DNA of 64,000 nt, from assembly GCA_047639675.1 (NCBI GenBank), contig JBLIOI010000007.1:9284-73283 (forward strand), written 5' to 3'. Source of the DNA: JABACD01 sp047639675. GTDB lineage: Bacteria; Planctomycetota; UBA1135; GCA-002686595. A model generated the notes under the pieces. That model had not been told where the DNA came from, searched no databases, and saw only the letters and a program-made list of their open reading frames with translations. The translations under genes were made by a program, and so were the position numbers. The first letter of the stretch is position 1. Each line of letters opens with the position of its first letter. Shown here piece after piece: positions 1-8,439 of this stretch.

Positions 1-282
1 ACCGTTGATCCAGCGAGCATTCGACGCAGGTGCGGCACTCGATGAAGTGACTACGCGGCTGGGCTCCTTTACGGGCGCAACTTCCGCCCTCTCGGTTTGG
101 GTCTCAATCTTCTGCGCGAGTTCTGGAAGGATCGTTCCGGTCGCGGCCTCGATTGAGGATTGCCGAACGAGCTCAACGCCATCTTCCTCAGTAGGAAGTT
201 CATCCACCATGGCGAACTGCCAAAGCACGAACAAACCAATCCCTACGAGAGCTAGAATTGGCAAGAGCAGTTGGTTCTTCAT
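1..282 (-). CDS. Membrane-anchored hypothetical protein, N-terminal part only
   Basis: The reading frame starts at ATG 282 on the minus strand and runs off the left edge with 94 codons and no stop. It begins MKNQLLLPILALVGIGLFVL, a short basic start followed by a hydrophobic segment of about 18 residues, so a signal anchor or signal peptide is likely. After this the chain is acidic and polar (Glu, Thr, Ser, Pro rich), consistent with an extracytoplasmic linker. This is also the layout of YidC in many bacteria, whose first membrane segment is followed by a long periplasmic region, but too little is present to decide. The plus-strand frame over the same bases is a shadow. The family is unknown. 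Confidence 0.6.
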   Translation of the reverse strand, partial: MKNQLLLPILALVGIGLFVLWQFAMVDELPTEEDGVELVRQSSIEAATGTILPELAQKIETQTERAEVAPVKEPSRVVTSSSAAPASNARWING

Positions 283-450
283 GTCACCGATTGTCACCCT
301 GGAGTCCCTATTGGGGAAGGCTCCTGCAGGAGGAATGATCGCTTTGGTACCTCAGCCCAGTTGATGTGCGTAAGATGCGTGTTGCCTGGGCCCTCCAGTA
401 CAAGTCTCCCCGGCTAACCCATCCCAGCACAACCCAGCGCGAATTCGATC

Positions 451-711
451 ATGGATATGGAACCCGAACAACTTGCCGCTTTTCTCACCATCGGTGCCGT
501 CGCCGGTTGGCTCGCCGGACAGCTTTCAAAAGGTGGAGGTTTTGGACTCGTCCGGAACATCATCCTCGGCGTCCTCGGTGCGGTCGTGGGCGGCTGGCTA
601 TTCGGCGTCCTTGAAATCGAAGTTGGCGGCAAATGGCTCGGCCCAATCGTGACTGCTACGGCAGGAGCGTTGGTGCTTGTGTTCGGTCTCGGACTGTTGA
701 AGAAGAAGTAA
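451..711 (+). CDS. GlsB/YeaQ/YmgE-type small membrane protein
   Basis: An 86-residue protein with three hydrophobic stretches (about residues 8-25, 33-53 and 61-82) rich in Gly and Ala, ending in Leu-Leu-Lys-Lys-Lys. The pattern GAVAGWLAGQL near residues 15-25 and GLVRNIILGVLGAVVGGW near residues 32-49 is typical of the transglycosylase-associated/GlsB family, in which a Gly-rich first helix is followed by an N-I-x-x-G-x-x-G-A-x-x-G-G motif. Members are small inner-membrane proteins often induced by stress; their molecular role is not established. ATG 457 two codons in is an alternative start. It is a single gene followed at once by a hairpin shared with the converging gene. Confidence 0.85.
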   Translation: MDMEPEQLAAFLTIGAVAGWLAGQLSKGGGFGLVRNIILGVLGAVVGGWLFGVLEIEVGGKWLGPIVTATAGALVLVFGLGLLKKK

Positions 712-732
712 TACGCCGCCTTCCGGCGCATT
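710..732. terminator. Hairpin between converging genes
   Basis: The stem AATACGCCG pairs with CGGCGCATT around a CCTTC loop, with one mismatch. It starts in the stop codon of the GlsB-type gene and ends three bases before the stop of the gene on the other strand, so it could serve both. There is no long T-run, so its strength as an intrinsic terminator is uncertain. Confidence 0.5.
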
Positions 733-734
733 AC

Positions 735-2006
735 TTACGGGCACTCGTCAGGCACCAGGTTCTCATCGATGTCGGCCCTCGTCCCGGCAATGATCTCGAG
801 GTAGTCATTGATTCCGTTGTTGTTGCAGTCTGGTCCCGTCACGGGGTCCAGGGGCAACAGGTGACGAACTCCGGACAACCAGCGTGAACCTTGTCCAACT
901 GCCAAGCCTTGAATAGCTACGGGAGCCGGTGAGAGCGGCGCGGCGATGGCCGAGAAATCGAGGGGAACCATCAAGTTGCCGGATGCCGGGAGCACTCCGC
1001 TTTGGGTTGGTAACGGAAAAGCCACATCCAGCAACTGGACTCCTATCGGGAGCAACCAACGGAACTTGGGCGCCAAAGATGTCAATGCCCACAGCCCGTC
1101 ACCAGTGCTGCCTGCGAAGACCAGATCGCCGGGACTCGCCCATGAGGCAACTGTATCTGTCAAAGCGCTGCGCGCGGCGCCGGAGAGCTGATTGATCGTT
1201 CCCGCGCCGCTTACGCCGGCCGGCCCCGAGAAGAGGCAGTCTCTGTAGTCGAAGCCGCTCGGGGATTCCACGAAGATCCCGGAGTGCGGATATCCAGGCT
1301 CGCTAGCGATGTCGGAACCCGACGCGTAGGCCGTGGACCCACGCAAATAGATACCGTATCTCCAATCCTGTTGGTCGTTGTCTTCTTGACCGCCACGAAC
1401 CAAACACTTATTCAGAGTGATCGTGGAGTTCACAGAATAGATCCCGTGGCCGCCCTGCCCGAGACCCCATCCACAGCATTCATCTGTGTAGAGACCCGCC
1501 CCTCCAAAGAGGCTGCAGTTCGAAAACGCAACCTGATCGGAATCGTGAATCCGAGCGCCATCTTCGCCGCTGTAGTAGTAACAATTGAGAGTCAATACAC
1601 TCTCCTGAGCAGCCTTAAATTCGCAGTCCTGGAAGTAGACGTAGCCGCGATTTGTATAGAGATACAGAGCCCTCTTGGGATTGAAGCTCGTTGCGATTTC
1701 TACATCGATTCCGCTGACGATGACGCGTTCCCCGAGGTCAATACCAACCACGCTGAGAGTGCCGTGCACAATGACGGAAGCTGATGGCATGGCAAAAACC
1801 GAGAGGGGCTTGTCGATCACGAATCCAGCGTAGGATCCATTGCCCACCAGTAGCACATCTCCTGGCGCCGCGGCGTCAACGGCAGCTTAGAGATCTCCAT
1901 GAACGGTCGGGTTAGCACCCGAGATGTTGTGAATGGTTTGACCTGATACTGCGCTTGCGAAAATAGGAAGGGCGAGCAAGGTCATGGCCATCTTGAGATT
2001 CAGCAT
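735..2006 (-). pseudogene. Secreted parallel beta-helix protein interrupted by one in-frame TAA
   Basis: The frame starts at ATG 2006 with a clear signal peptide (MLNLKMAMTLLALPIFASAV, then SGQ). Codon 40, at 1887-1889, is TAA; the same frame then continues with AAVDAAAPGDVLLVGNGSY, so the open part from the GTG at 1856 (373 codons) lacks the export signal. The text around the stop reads HGDL-stop-AAVDAAAPGD, where related proteins usually have Gln, so a CAA-to-TAA change is the simplest reading. The body has repeated short strands (YFQDCEF, FSNCSLFGG, GIYLRGS, GIFVESP) typical of right-handed beta-helix, pectate-lyase-like proteins. The C-terminus DCNNNGINDYLEI...NLVPDECP is a planctomycete-type tail. 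Either a real nonsense mutation or an assembly error. Confidence 0.75.
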
Positions 2007-2119
2007 GTGATCCTTCTTGAGGGCGGGCGAACGAGGTCGTGACCTGCGACTCGCACATTCAACGCCCGATTCACACGTTGCGATACCAACGTGGGGTCAC
2101 ATCTACAGGACGAAGGCTC

Positions 2120-2866
2120 CTAGCCCCTCGCCCTAGCGACCATGAGCACCCCAACTCGTTGCACCCCTGCGCGGCGCAAGGTACGCGCGCACTCGGAAGC
2201 TGTAGCACCTGACGTCAACACATCATCAACAAGCCAGATCTGCGCACCTTCCAGTTTTTGGCGATGGCGCTTGCGGGTTTCAAAGACTCCCGCAACATTC
2301 GCCCGGCGGGAAACGCTTCCGGCGGTGCCTTGGGGAGCACTCCATCGCTTGCGCTTCAGTGCGCGCACGAGCGGAAGGTCTAATTCTTGGGCTACCGAAC
2401 GTGCCAAGAGTAGGGCTTGATCATAGCCGCGCTCGAAATGGCGCAAGGGGTGCAAGGGGACTGGCACGATCAACACTCGCTCGGCCTTGGCCGGATGCTC
2501 GGCTCTCCAGACCTGCGCCATGGCACGTCCCAATAGAGCCGCCAGCTCGCTACGTCCGCCGTGCTTGAGCGCCAAGACCCAATCGCGCAGTGGACTCGAC
2601 CCGTGGTAGTCGCCCACAGCAAGCGACATTTGAAAGCCCGGCGGTTTGCAAGCGCACTTATCACAACGAAAGCCTGCGGGCAGGCTTGGCGCGAGTCGGC
2701 ACGCGCAGCGACCACAACGCGGTACGTTCACCTCAATCTCTAATCGATGGCTCGCGCAAGGGCCGAGTGCGTGTACACCAATCCCACAAACCAGGCAACG
2801 GCGTGGAAAGATCGCGTCGAGAAAACAACAGAGTGGTGTAGGGCTCCCCATGAATACAGGGCCCAA
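2120..2866 (-). CDS. comF: ComF-family phosphoribosyltransferase-like protein
   Basis: This 248-residue protein has the two-part build of the ComF/GntX family. The N-terminus carries Cys pairs (CLVCG near residue 22, CGRC near 50 and CDKC near 68), likely a zinc ribbon. The C-terminal half is a type I phosphoribosyltransferase fold with the PRPP-binding signature VDDVLTSGAT (about residues 214-223) and the family motif RGYDQALLLARSVA. ComF proteins are linked to DNA uptake in competent bacteria, but most members, including those in non-competent species, have no proven reaction. Length is normal. It is preceded by only a short gap from the membrane protein gene on the same strand. Confidence 0.88.
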   Translation of the reverse strand: MGPVFMGSPTPLCCFLDAIFPRRCLVCGIGVHALGPCASHRLEIEVNVPRCGRCACRLAPSLPAGFRCDKCACKPPGFQMSLAVGDYHGSSPLRDWVLALKHGGRSELAALLGRAMAQVWRAEHPAKAERVLIVPVPLHPLRHFERGYDQALLLARSVAQELDLPLVRALKRKRWSAPQGTAGSVSRRANVAGVFETRKRHRQKLEGAQIWLVDDVLTSGATASECARTLRRAGVQRVGVLMVARARG

Positions 2867-2924
2867 GAACTCTATTCGCGCGCCCTATCTACCAGGACGA
2901 TCGGCGCGCGCGTTGGTCACCGCT

Positions 2925-3542
2925 CTAGGCGATGCCTTCTTCTAACTCTGCTTCCTCTTCCGCAGTCGTGCCACGTGCAGCACGCGGGAGCTCGGGTCCG
3001 CAGGCAACCAAGCGCAGGCGCGCCACGTACGACTCAACGGTGTCGTCTTCGTGTGCGGTCAAGCCAAACAGCTCACCAACTTCGCGGGCCAAGGAGAGGT
3101 CCGCCTCGAAGTCCGGCGGACTCGTGCGGAAGTACTCGCGCACATAGGTACGGAATGCGCGCAGTGACCACCACCAGCTGGCAAGCAAGAGGAGCACTGC
3201 GAGTACCACGACAATCCCAATCCACATGGCGGGGAATTCTTTCTCAACACCAATCGGCAGGGGCTTGTAGTGCCCGAGCAATTGCATGCCGAAGCCGCCC
3301 AACAAGAATCCAAATCCAACGTTCACCTGTACGCGGTGAAATATGTACTCGCGAATGTTGCGCAGTTGCTGAACTTCACTTCCAAAGCGCTCGATCACAA
3401 GTTGCCGCGGGTGGCGGAACAAGATCGAGTTGGCCAGCAGGAAGGAGCCAACAATTGCCAATACCAAGCCTATGCCCATCCAGTCCGGGTGAGCGAGGGC
3501 GCTCTCGTCCATGAGGAGAGCTGTTCTTGCGAGGAGGATCAT
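2925..3542 (-). CDS. Hypothetical inner-membrane protein
   Basis: A 205-residue protein with three hydrophobic segments (about residues 22-42, 74-92 and 105-125), followed by a soluble acidic tail ending AEEEAELEEGIA. The last membrane span contains a run of four tryptophans and sits next to a charged RAFRTYVREYF helix. No catalytic motif is visible and I do not recognise the family. ATG 3509 (MDESALAH) is a possible alternative start. It lies 58 bp upstream of comF on the same strand, so the two may be transcribed together. Confidence 0.7.
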   Translation of the reverse strand: MILLARTALLMDESALAHPDWMGIGLVLAIVGSFLLANSILFRHPRQLVIERFGSEVQQLRNIREYIFHRVQVNVGFGFLLGGFGMQLLGHYKPLPIGVEKEFPAMWIGIVVVLAVLLLLASWWWSLRAFRTYVREYFRTSPPDFEADLSLAREVGELFGLTAHEDDTVESYVARLRLVACGPELPRAARGTTAEEEAELEEGIA

Positions 3543-3598
3543 CGTGCCGGGAAAGTAGATTGGAGAGGGCTCTGACGCAAGGGCCAGTCTTGCGAGGT

Positions 3599-3628
3599 TT
3601 GCACGTAATCCTCACAAAACGATAATAT
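3599..3628 (+). promoter_or_regulatory. Candidate sigma-70 promoter of gatCAB
   Basis: TTGCAC (3599-3604) and TAATAT (3623-3628) are separated by 18 bp, close to the housekeeping consensus. They lie in the gap between diverging genes, about 138 bp before the gatC start, and point towards it. The long leader shows no recognised riboswitch. Confidence 0.5.
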
Positions 3629-3765
3629 CTGACCCCGACCCCGCCCTGTAGCGCCTTCCAGGGAGTTCTAGCTCTGGTTCGCAGCCGGGAGTTGCGTAGA
3701 ATCCTCGACTCAAAGGGGGCAATCGTTCCCCTAACTGCCTCACCGCCCTGGCCCTCCGCCGCCCC

Positions 3766-4065
3766 ATGTCCGACCCCAAATTGGAGCTTTTGAAGAAAAC
3801 CGCCGAACTGGCGCGCCTTCAGCTCTCCGACGCCGAAGCCCAGTCCCTCGCGCCGCAATTCGATGCGATCCTGGAACACTTTGAGGTCCTGTCACAAGTC
3901 GATGTGGAAGGTGTCGAACCCACCTTTGGCGCCTTCGGGTTACTCGATGTGAAGCGTCCCGACGTTCCCCATGAATCGGGGCCCTTCGATGCTCTGCTCG
4001 ATAACTCACCGGACAGGCACGACGAACACTTCGGTGTACCGAAAGTCATTGGAGGTGCAGAATGA
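3766..4065 (+). CDS. gatC: Asp-tRNA(Asn)/Glu-tRNA(Gln) amidotransferase subunit C
   Basis: GatC is the small subunit that stabilises the GatCAB amidotransferase, which turns mischarged Glu-tRNA(Gln) and Asp-tRNA(Asn) into Gln-tRNA(Gln) and Asn-tRNA(Asn). The 99 residues match the family length, with the N-terminal helical part (KKTAELARLQLSDAEAQSL) and a middle acidic helix (FDAILEHFEVLSQVDVEGVEPT) that are characteristic. The C-terminal part carries the usual R-P-D-x-P segment (KRPDVPHESG). It is first in a three-gene operon and its TGA overlaps the gatA ATG by 4 nt, suggesting translational coupling and equal amounts of subunits. Confidence 0.95.
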   Translation: MSDPKLELLKKTAELARLQLSDAEAQSLAPQFDAILEHFEVLSQVDVEGVEPTFGAFGLLDVKRPDVPHESGPFDALLDNSPDRHDEHFGVPKVIGGAE

Positions 4066-5564
4066 GCGCGGACATTTCGGGCTCGTCGCCCTTGCAGCTC
4101 TCCGCGTGGGAACTCCGCGACAAGGTGGTTGCGGGCGACTTCACCCCACTCGAAGTTGTCGACGCTCACTTGCAGCACGCCGCGCAACTCGGCAAAGAAC
4201 TAGGCGCCTTTCAATCCATCGATGCTGAAGGTGCGCGCAGTCGCGCGAGCGAACTTCAAGCCGCTCGCGATGCGGGCGACACACCTGGGCCTTTGTTCGG
4301 TGTGCCGATCGCACTCAAAGCCAATATGTGTTTGGCGGGTAGTGAAGCCAACTGCGGCAGCCAAATTCTGGCGGGCTACAAGGCGCCTTACACCGCGACC
4401 TTCGTACAGCGGGCGCTGGACGCCGGCGCGATTCCCTTCGGCATCACCGAGATGGACGAATTTGCCATGGGCTCATCCGGCGAGAATTCATCCTACGGAT
4501 GTTCGCGCAACCCGTGGGACACAACGCGCACCGCTGGCGGTTCGTCAAGCGGCAGCGCCGTCGCCGTCGCTGCGGGGCTCGCTCCAATTTCATTGGGTTC
4601 CGACACCGGCGGTTCCGTTCGCCAACCGGCCGCCTTCTGCGGTATCTATGGTTTAAAGCCCACGTACGGCCGTGTGTCGCGTTATGGCTTGGTGGCTTTT
4701 GGTTCGTCCCTCGATCAAGTCAGCCCCTTTGCACGTACCGTGCGCGACTTGGAGATCATGCTCGAAGCAATTTCTGGTCATGACGTTCGGGACTCAACCA
4801 GCCTGCCCTTGAGTGCATTCCAACCGGAGCGTTCCGACAGTCAGAGTGATCTCAAAGGGCTGCGCATTGGCGTACCCCAAGAGTACAGCGGCGATGGCGT
4901 CGACACGGGAGTCCGAGAAGCATGCGACGCAGCCCTTGCGCAATTCGAAGCGCTCGGCGCCGAACTCGTCCCGATTCAATTACCGCACACCAAATACGCG
5001 ATCTCCACCTACTACGTGATCGCCACCGCCGAAGCTTCCAGCAACCTAGGCCGCTTCGATGGCAGCTTGTACGGCAAGCGCGACTTGGGCGACGGTAGCC
5101 TGCAAGGCATGTTCGCAGCGACACGCGATAGCGGTTTCGGCGACGAGGTCAAACGCCGCATCATGTTGGGCACCTACGTTCTCTCCGCGGGCTACTACGA
5201 CGCGTGGTACGGCAAGGCACTCAAAGTCCGCACCTTATTGCGACAAGACTTTGAACAAGCCTTCGAGTCGGTTGACGTCATCGCTGGCCCGACTGCCCCC
5301 ACCACGCCCTTCGCCCTCGGCGAACGAGTCTCCGATCCTTTGGCCATGTACCTCAGCGACATCTTTACTGTGCCCGCATCGCTAGCAGGCGTTCCTGCTC
5401 TAAGCTTGCCCGCTGGCTTCGCGAATGGCTTACCTGTTGGATTGCAACTGATCGGCCCGACGCTTTCGGAAGGCCGCCTCTTGCGCGTGGCCGCTGCTTT
5501 TGAACAAGCGACGACGCATCACTCAAAGCAACCAGAACTAGCCTCAAAGGGAGGTGCCGTATGA
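4062..5564 (+). CDS. gatA: Asp-tRNA(Asn)/Glu-tRNA(Gln) amidotransferase subunit A
   Basis: GatA is the glutaminase subunit; it frees ammonia from glutamine and passes it to GatB. The 500-residue protein is an amidase-signature enzyme. The Ser-cisSer-Lys triad is visible: Lys86 in FGVPIALK, Ser161 in the Gly/Ser-rich GGSSSGSA loop and the nucleophile Ser185 in GSDTGGSVRQPA. The following segment AFCGIYGLKPTYGRVSRYGL is highly conserved in GatA. It overlaps gatC and gatB by 4 nt on each side. The full set implies that the organism makes Gln-tRNA and/or Asn-tRNA by transamidation. Confidence 0.97.
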   Translation: MSADISGSSPLQLSAWELRDKVVAGDFTPLEVVDAHLQHAAQLGKELGAFQSIDAEGARSRASELQAARDAGDTPGPLFGVPIALKANMCLAGSEANCGSQILAGYKAPYTATFVQRALDAGAIPFGITEMDEFAMGSSGENSSYGCSRNPWDTTRTAGGSSSGSAVAVAAGLAPISLGSDTGGSVRQPAAFCGIYGLKPTYGRVSRYGLVAFGSSLDQVSPFARTVRDLEIMLEAISGHDVRDSTSLPLSAFQPERSDSQSDLKGLRIGVPQEYSGDGVDTGVREACDAALAQFEALGAELVPIQLPHTKYAISTYYVIATAEASSNLGRFDGSLYGKRDLGDGSLQGMFAATRDSGFGDEVKRRIMLGTYVLSAGYYDAWYGKALKVRTLLRQDFEQAFESVDVIAGPTAPTTPFALGERVSDPLAMYLSDIFTVPASLAGVPALSLPAGFANGLPVGLQLIGPTLSEGRLLRVAAAFEQATTHHSKQPELASKGGAV

Positions 5565-7057
5565 GCACGCAAAAGATCGCCGGCTTCACGCGCGAAGGTT
5601 CCGATTGGATTTCCGAAGCGACAGGTACCCGCTGGATCCCCGTCATTGGCTTGGAGGTGCACGCACAACTGCGCACGCGTACCAAACTCTTCTGTAGTTG
5701 TGAGAGCCGCTTCGCCGCTCCGCCGAACAGTTTGACCTGCCCCGTTTGTACGGGCCAGCCCGGAACCCTGCCGGTGCTCAACGCCGACGCCTTGGAACTC
5801 GCCGTGCGCGCCGCCCTGGCGGTCGGGGCCGAGATCAATCCGCTTTCCAAGTTTGATCGCAAGAATTACTTCTACTGCGACGTCCCGAAGAACTATCAGA
5901 TCACCCAGTACGACGAGCCCTATTGCCGCGGCGGTTCGATCCGATTGGCATCGGGACGCACGGTGCGTCTGAACCGCATCCATATCGAAGAAGACGCGGG
6001 CAAATCGATTCACAACCAAGGCACCGCGACCCTTGTCGACCTCAACCGCGCCGGCGTGCCGCTAATCGAGTCTGTAACCGAAGCTGATCTCGACAACTCC
6101 GCCGACGCCGCCGCTTATCTAACGGCTCTGCGCGAAATCCTCGTTTACTGCGGAGTTTCAAACGCGGACATGGAAAAGGGCGAGATGCGTTGCGACGTCA
6201 ACATCTCCGTGCATCCCGCCGGTGAAGAGTGGCGCACCAAGGTCGAGATCAAGAACCTCAACTCAGTCTCCAACGTCATCGGATCCATCGAACACGAGAT
6301 CCCGCGCCAAATCGCCGCCTGGGAAACCGGCGATCCCGCCCAGGCTCCTGTGCAGGAAACGCGCCTCTTTGACGTCGACAAGAACGCCACTCGCAGCATG
6401 CGCAAAAAGGAAGGGGAAGCCGATTACCGCTACTTCCCCGACCCGGACCTGCCCCCGCTCAGCGCTCCCGAGGCCTTCATTGAGGAGCAACGCAGCCTAC
6501 TCCCCGAGTTGCCCGCCGCCCGCCGCGAACTCTATCAAGAGAGGATGGGACTCTCCGCCTACGACGCGGACGTGTTGACGGCGTCGCGCGACGTGTCCGA
6601 CTTCTTTGAAGCTGTGGTCAAGCTCTGTAACGAACCCAAGGAAGCCGCCAACTGGATCTCCAACGAAATCCTACGCGCCCTATCCGGCGATGAATTCGAA
6701 GCTCAGCAGATCGACGAGTTGCCCCTCAAGCCCTTCGATTTATCCGAGTTGATCGGCCTCTCCACCAAAGGCGTCGTCAACAGCTCCGCCGCGCGCCAAG
6801 TGATGCGCGAGATGATGAAGACTGGTAAGGCAGCTGGGCAGTTGGTGATGGAACTGGGTCTTGAACAGGTTCAAGACGACGGACAGCTCGAAGTTTGGTG
6901 CCAGGAAGCCCTGGTCGGCCGAGAGTCCGTCATTGAGGACGTGCGCGCCGGCAACCACAAGGCGGTCGGCGCACTGATGGGCGCCGTGATGAAAGCATCG
7001 GGCGGGAAAGCCAACCCACAGAAGACGCGCGAGATCCTGATTCGGCTCATCGGTTAG
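5561..7057 (+). CDS. gatB: Asp-tRNA(Asn)/Glu-tRNA(Gln) amidotransferase subunit B
   Basis: GatB binds the mischarged tRNA, activates the acyl group with ATP and accepts ammonia from GatA. The 498-residue chain shows the signature VIGLEVHAQLRTRTKLFC near residue 28 and a zinc site built from Cys45, Cys47, Cys60 and Cys63. The catalytic cradle carries KNYFYCDVPKNYQITQYDEP and HIEEDAGKSIH, and the C-terminal YqeY-like tail domain (VVNSSAARQVMREMMKTG... GKANPQKTREIL) is complete. Compared with most GatB it has about 25 extra residues at the N-terminus before the catalytic core. It is last in the operon; a large palindrome starts 9 bp after its stop. Confidence 0.97.
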   Translation: MSTQKIAGFTREGSDWISEATGTRWIPVIGLEVHAQLRTRTKLFCSCESRFAAPPNSLTCPVCTGQPGTLPVLNADALELAVRAALAVGAEINPLSKFDRKNYFYCDVPKNYQITQYDEPYCRGGSIRLASGRTVRLNRIHIEEDAGKSIHNQGTATLVDLNRAGVPLIESVTEADLDNSADAAAYLTALREILVYCGVSNADMEKGEMRCDVNISVHPAGEEWRTKVEIKNLNSVSNVIGSIEHEIPRQIAAWETGDPAQAPVQETRLFDVDKNATRSMRKKEGEADYRYFPDPDLPPLSAPEAFIEEQRSLLPELPAARRELYQERMGLSAYDADVLTASRDVSDFFEAVVKLCNEPKEAANWISNEILRALSGDEFEAQQIDELPLKPFDLSELIGLSTKGVVNSSAARQVMREMMKTGKAAGQLVMELGLEQVQDDGQLEVWCQEALVGRESVIEDVRAGNHKAVGALMGAVMKASGGKANPQKTREILIRLIG

Positions 7058-7065
7058 CTTCGGCC

Positions 7066-7200
7066 GGAAGACGGCGGTACCGAGCGCGGGTAATCTCCGC
7101 CACCATCGCAACTGGCCCCAGGCCAGAATCCGGAGGACTCTGATCTGGGGCCAGTTGCGAAGGTGACGGAGACTGCCCGGGCTCGCTACCGCCGTCTTCC
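7066..7200. repeat. 135-bp near-perfect palindrome
   Basis: The two halves 7066-7131 and 7135-7200 are inverted repeats around the 3-base centre GGA, with no insertions and about 10 mismatches in 66 positions. The outer 14 bases (GGAAGACGGCGGTA) and the inner block TCGCAACTGGCCCCA match exactly. It fills nearly all of the gap between gatB and the converging gene. As RNA from either strand it would fold into one long hairpin, so it may act as a two-way transcription stop. Its size is far above that of an ordinary terminator, and it could also be a small palindromic mobile element. No flanking target duplication is evident. Confidence 0.85.
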
Positions 7201-7215
7201 AATTGTCGTCGCCGC

Positions 7216-8280
7216 TTATTCGTCGTCGCCGCCTTTGACTACGAGTTCCCAAGCAGCTTCGCCGGAGATCTCTGCGGAGAGTTCCATCGAGTGGGACTGA
7301 CCAGCCATGTCCATCTCGCCTTCCATGTCCATGAAAGTCGTAACGTCGGTGCTCATCTCAAAACCCTGTACATGGGAACCTCGCAGGTTCCAGAGCAAGG
7401 TGCCTTCACCTTCCATCTCGAGCCCGATGGTTGCTGTCAGACTGACTTCCAAGCCTTGCTCACCGGCCTGAAGGTCGATCACGCTCTGGATCACGTCGGA
7501 GAGGTCGAGGCTCGCCTCGCTTTCAAACTTGAAGGTGATAACGCCAACGTTGACACCATCCTCGTCACGCGATCCGGCGTAGGTACAGGTGATCGCGAAA
7601 TCGCCGAAGGCCTCAGCCATCTGCTCCTCCATGGCTTCCTCGACGAGTTCCGTAATCTCTTCTGCGTTCTCGTCCTCTCCACCACCGAGGTCAGCGGGCA
7701 TGCCGCCAGGGAAGAAGATATTCCCCAGGTCGTCGCCAGAGACTTCCCATGTGTCGCCTTCGGAGACTTCGCCGTCAGGCAAGAGGGCGAGGAAGTCCAT
7801 GTCGACCTCTAGGTTCTCAAGCACGTCTTCGTTGCCTTCGCTTTCGTGGAAAGACTTGATGTACTCGTCGGCTTCGCCGTCCCAAACAAAGGCAACCGTC
7901 GAGTCTTCGAGTTCAGCGAAGTCATCGACTGACTCCGGCTCGCTCTCAGGTCCAGCCTCAAGGGTCAGCTCGTCGTAGGTGCGGTGCAATACAGACTGAC
8001 GACCCTCTCTGGTCTTCACGTAATCATCGGTAACGCCAACCAAAGCGGTGACCATCATGCCTTCTTCCATGGCAGCCCCCAGCATCTCGGCGGGAAGCTC
8101 CTGGCCGTCAACAACCACGTTGAGGTCGTCGACGTAGAAAGTAGCTTCCAAGCTCAGCTCTTTGGAAACTGTGGCGCCTTCTGCGGGGCTGAAAGAAACC
8201 TTGTCTTCGCGGCTCGCGAAAGCGAGAAGCGGAAGGACGATCAGAGGCAGGGCGACGGAAAGCGTCTTCGTAATGTTCAT
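7216..8280 (-). CDS. Acidic secreted protein of unknown function
   Basis: The ATG at 8280 is chosen because it opens a signal peptide (MNITKTLSVALPLIVLPLLAFA, cleavage probably after ASR or at FA-SRE); the frame is open for 18 more codons upstream without a better start. The mature part of about 330 residues is strongly acidic, with runs such as AEEITELVEEAMEEQMAEAFGD, and contains beta-rich stretches like VGVITFKFESEASLDLSDVI and VSLTATIGLEMEGEGTLLWNLRG. This layout resembles planctomycete proteins of unknown role that carry a DUF-type beta-barrel or lipid-binding-like domain. No catalytic residues are evident. It converges on gatB across the palindrome. Confidence 0.75.
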   Translation of the reverse strand: MNITKTLSVALPLIVLPLLAFASREDKVSFSPAEGATVSKELSLEATFYVDDLNVVVDGQELPAEMLGAAMEEGMMVTALVGVTDDYVKTREGRQSVLHRTYDELTLEAGPESEPESVDDFAELEDSTVAFVWDGEADEYIKSFHESEGNEDVLENLEVDMDFLALLPDGEVSEGDTWEVSGDDLGNIFFPGGMPADLGGGEDENAEEITELVEEAMEEQMAEAFGDFAITCTYAGSRDEDGVNVGVITFKFESEASLDLSDVIQSVIDLQAGEQGLEVSLTATIGLEMEGEGTLLWNLRGSHVQGFEMSTDVTTFMDMEGEMDMAGQSHSMELSAEISGEAAWELVVKGGDDE

Positions 8281-8360
8281 CTGTTTTCTGAGGAGAGCTC
8301 TAGGGCTAGTTGAAGCACCGGTTTGCCCTGGCAAGAGGGCGCACTGGCGGGGATTTCATT

Positions 8361-8392
8361 GGCACAATAGCTCCCTTTCGGAGCTAAGTGCC
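8361..8392. terminator. Two-part hairpin after guaA
   Basis: GGCAC...GTGCC forms an outer stem and TAGCTCC/GGAGCTA a 7-bp inner stem with loop CTTTC, separated by AA on one side and A on the other. It lies 48 bp past the guaA stop on the minus strand and upstream of the secreted-protein gene, so it may end the guaBA transcript or sit in the next leader. There is no strong T-run on the minus strand. Confidence 0.45.
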
Positions 8393-8439
8393 TGCCATTT
8401 CTGGCTGTCTTGAAGAGAAGTTGGGGCAAAAACCGGTCC

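Noticed and set aside
5..364. Plus-strand 119-codon frame at the window start
   Set aside because: The minus strand has a clear membrane-anchor start at 282, so the plus frame is a shadow.
1887..1889. Recoded stop in the beta-helix gene
   Set aside because: The codon is TAA, which is not used for selenocysteine, and the site is not catalytic; a mutation or error is simpler.
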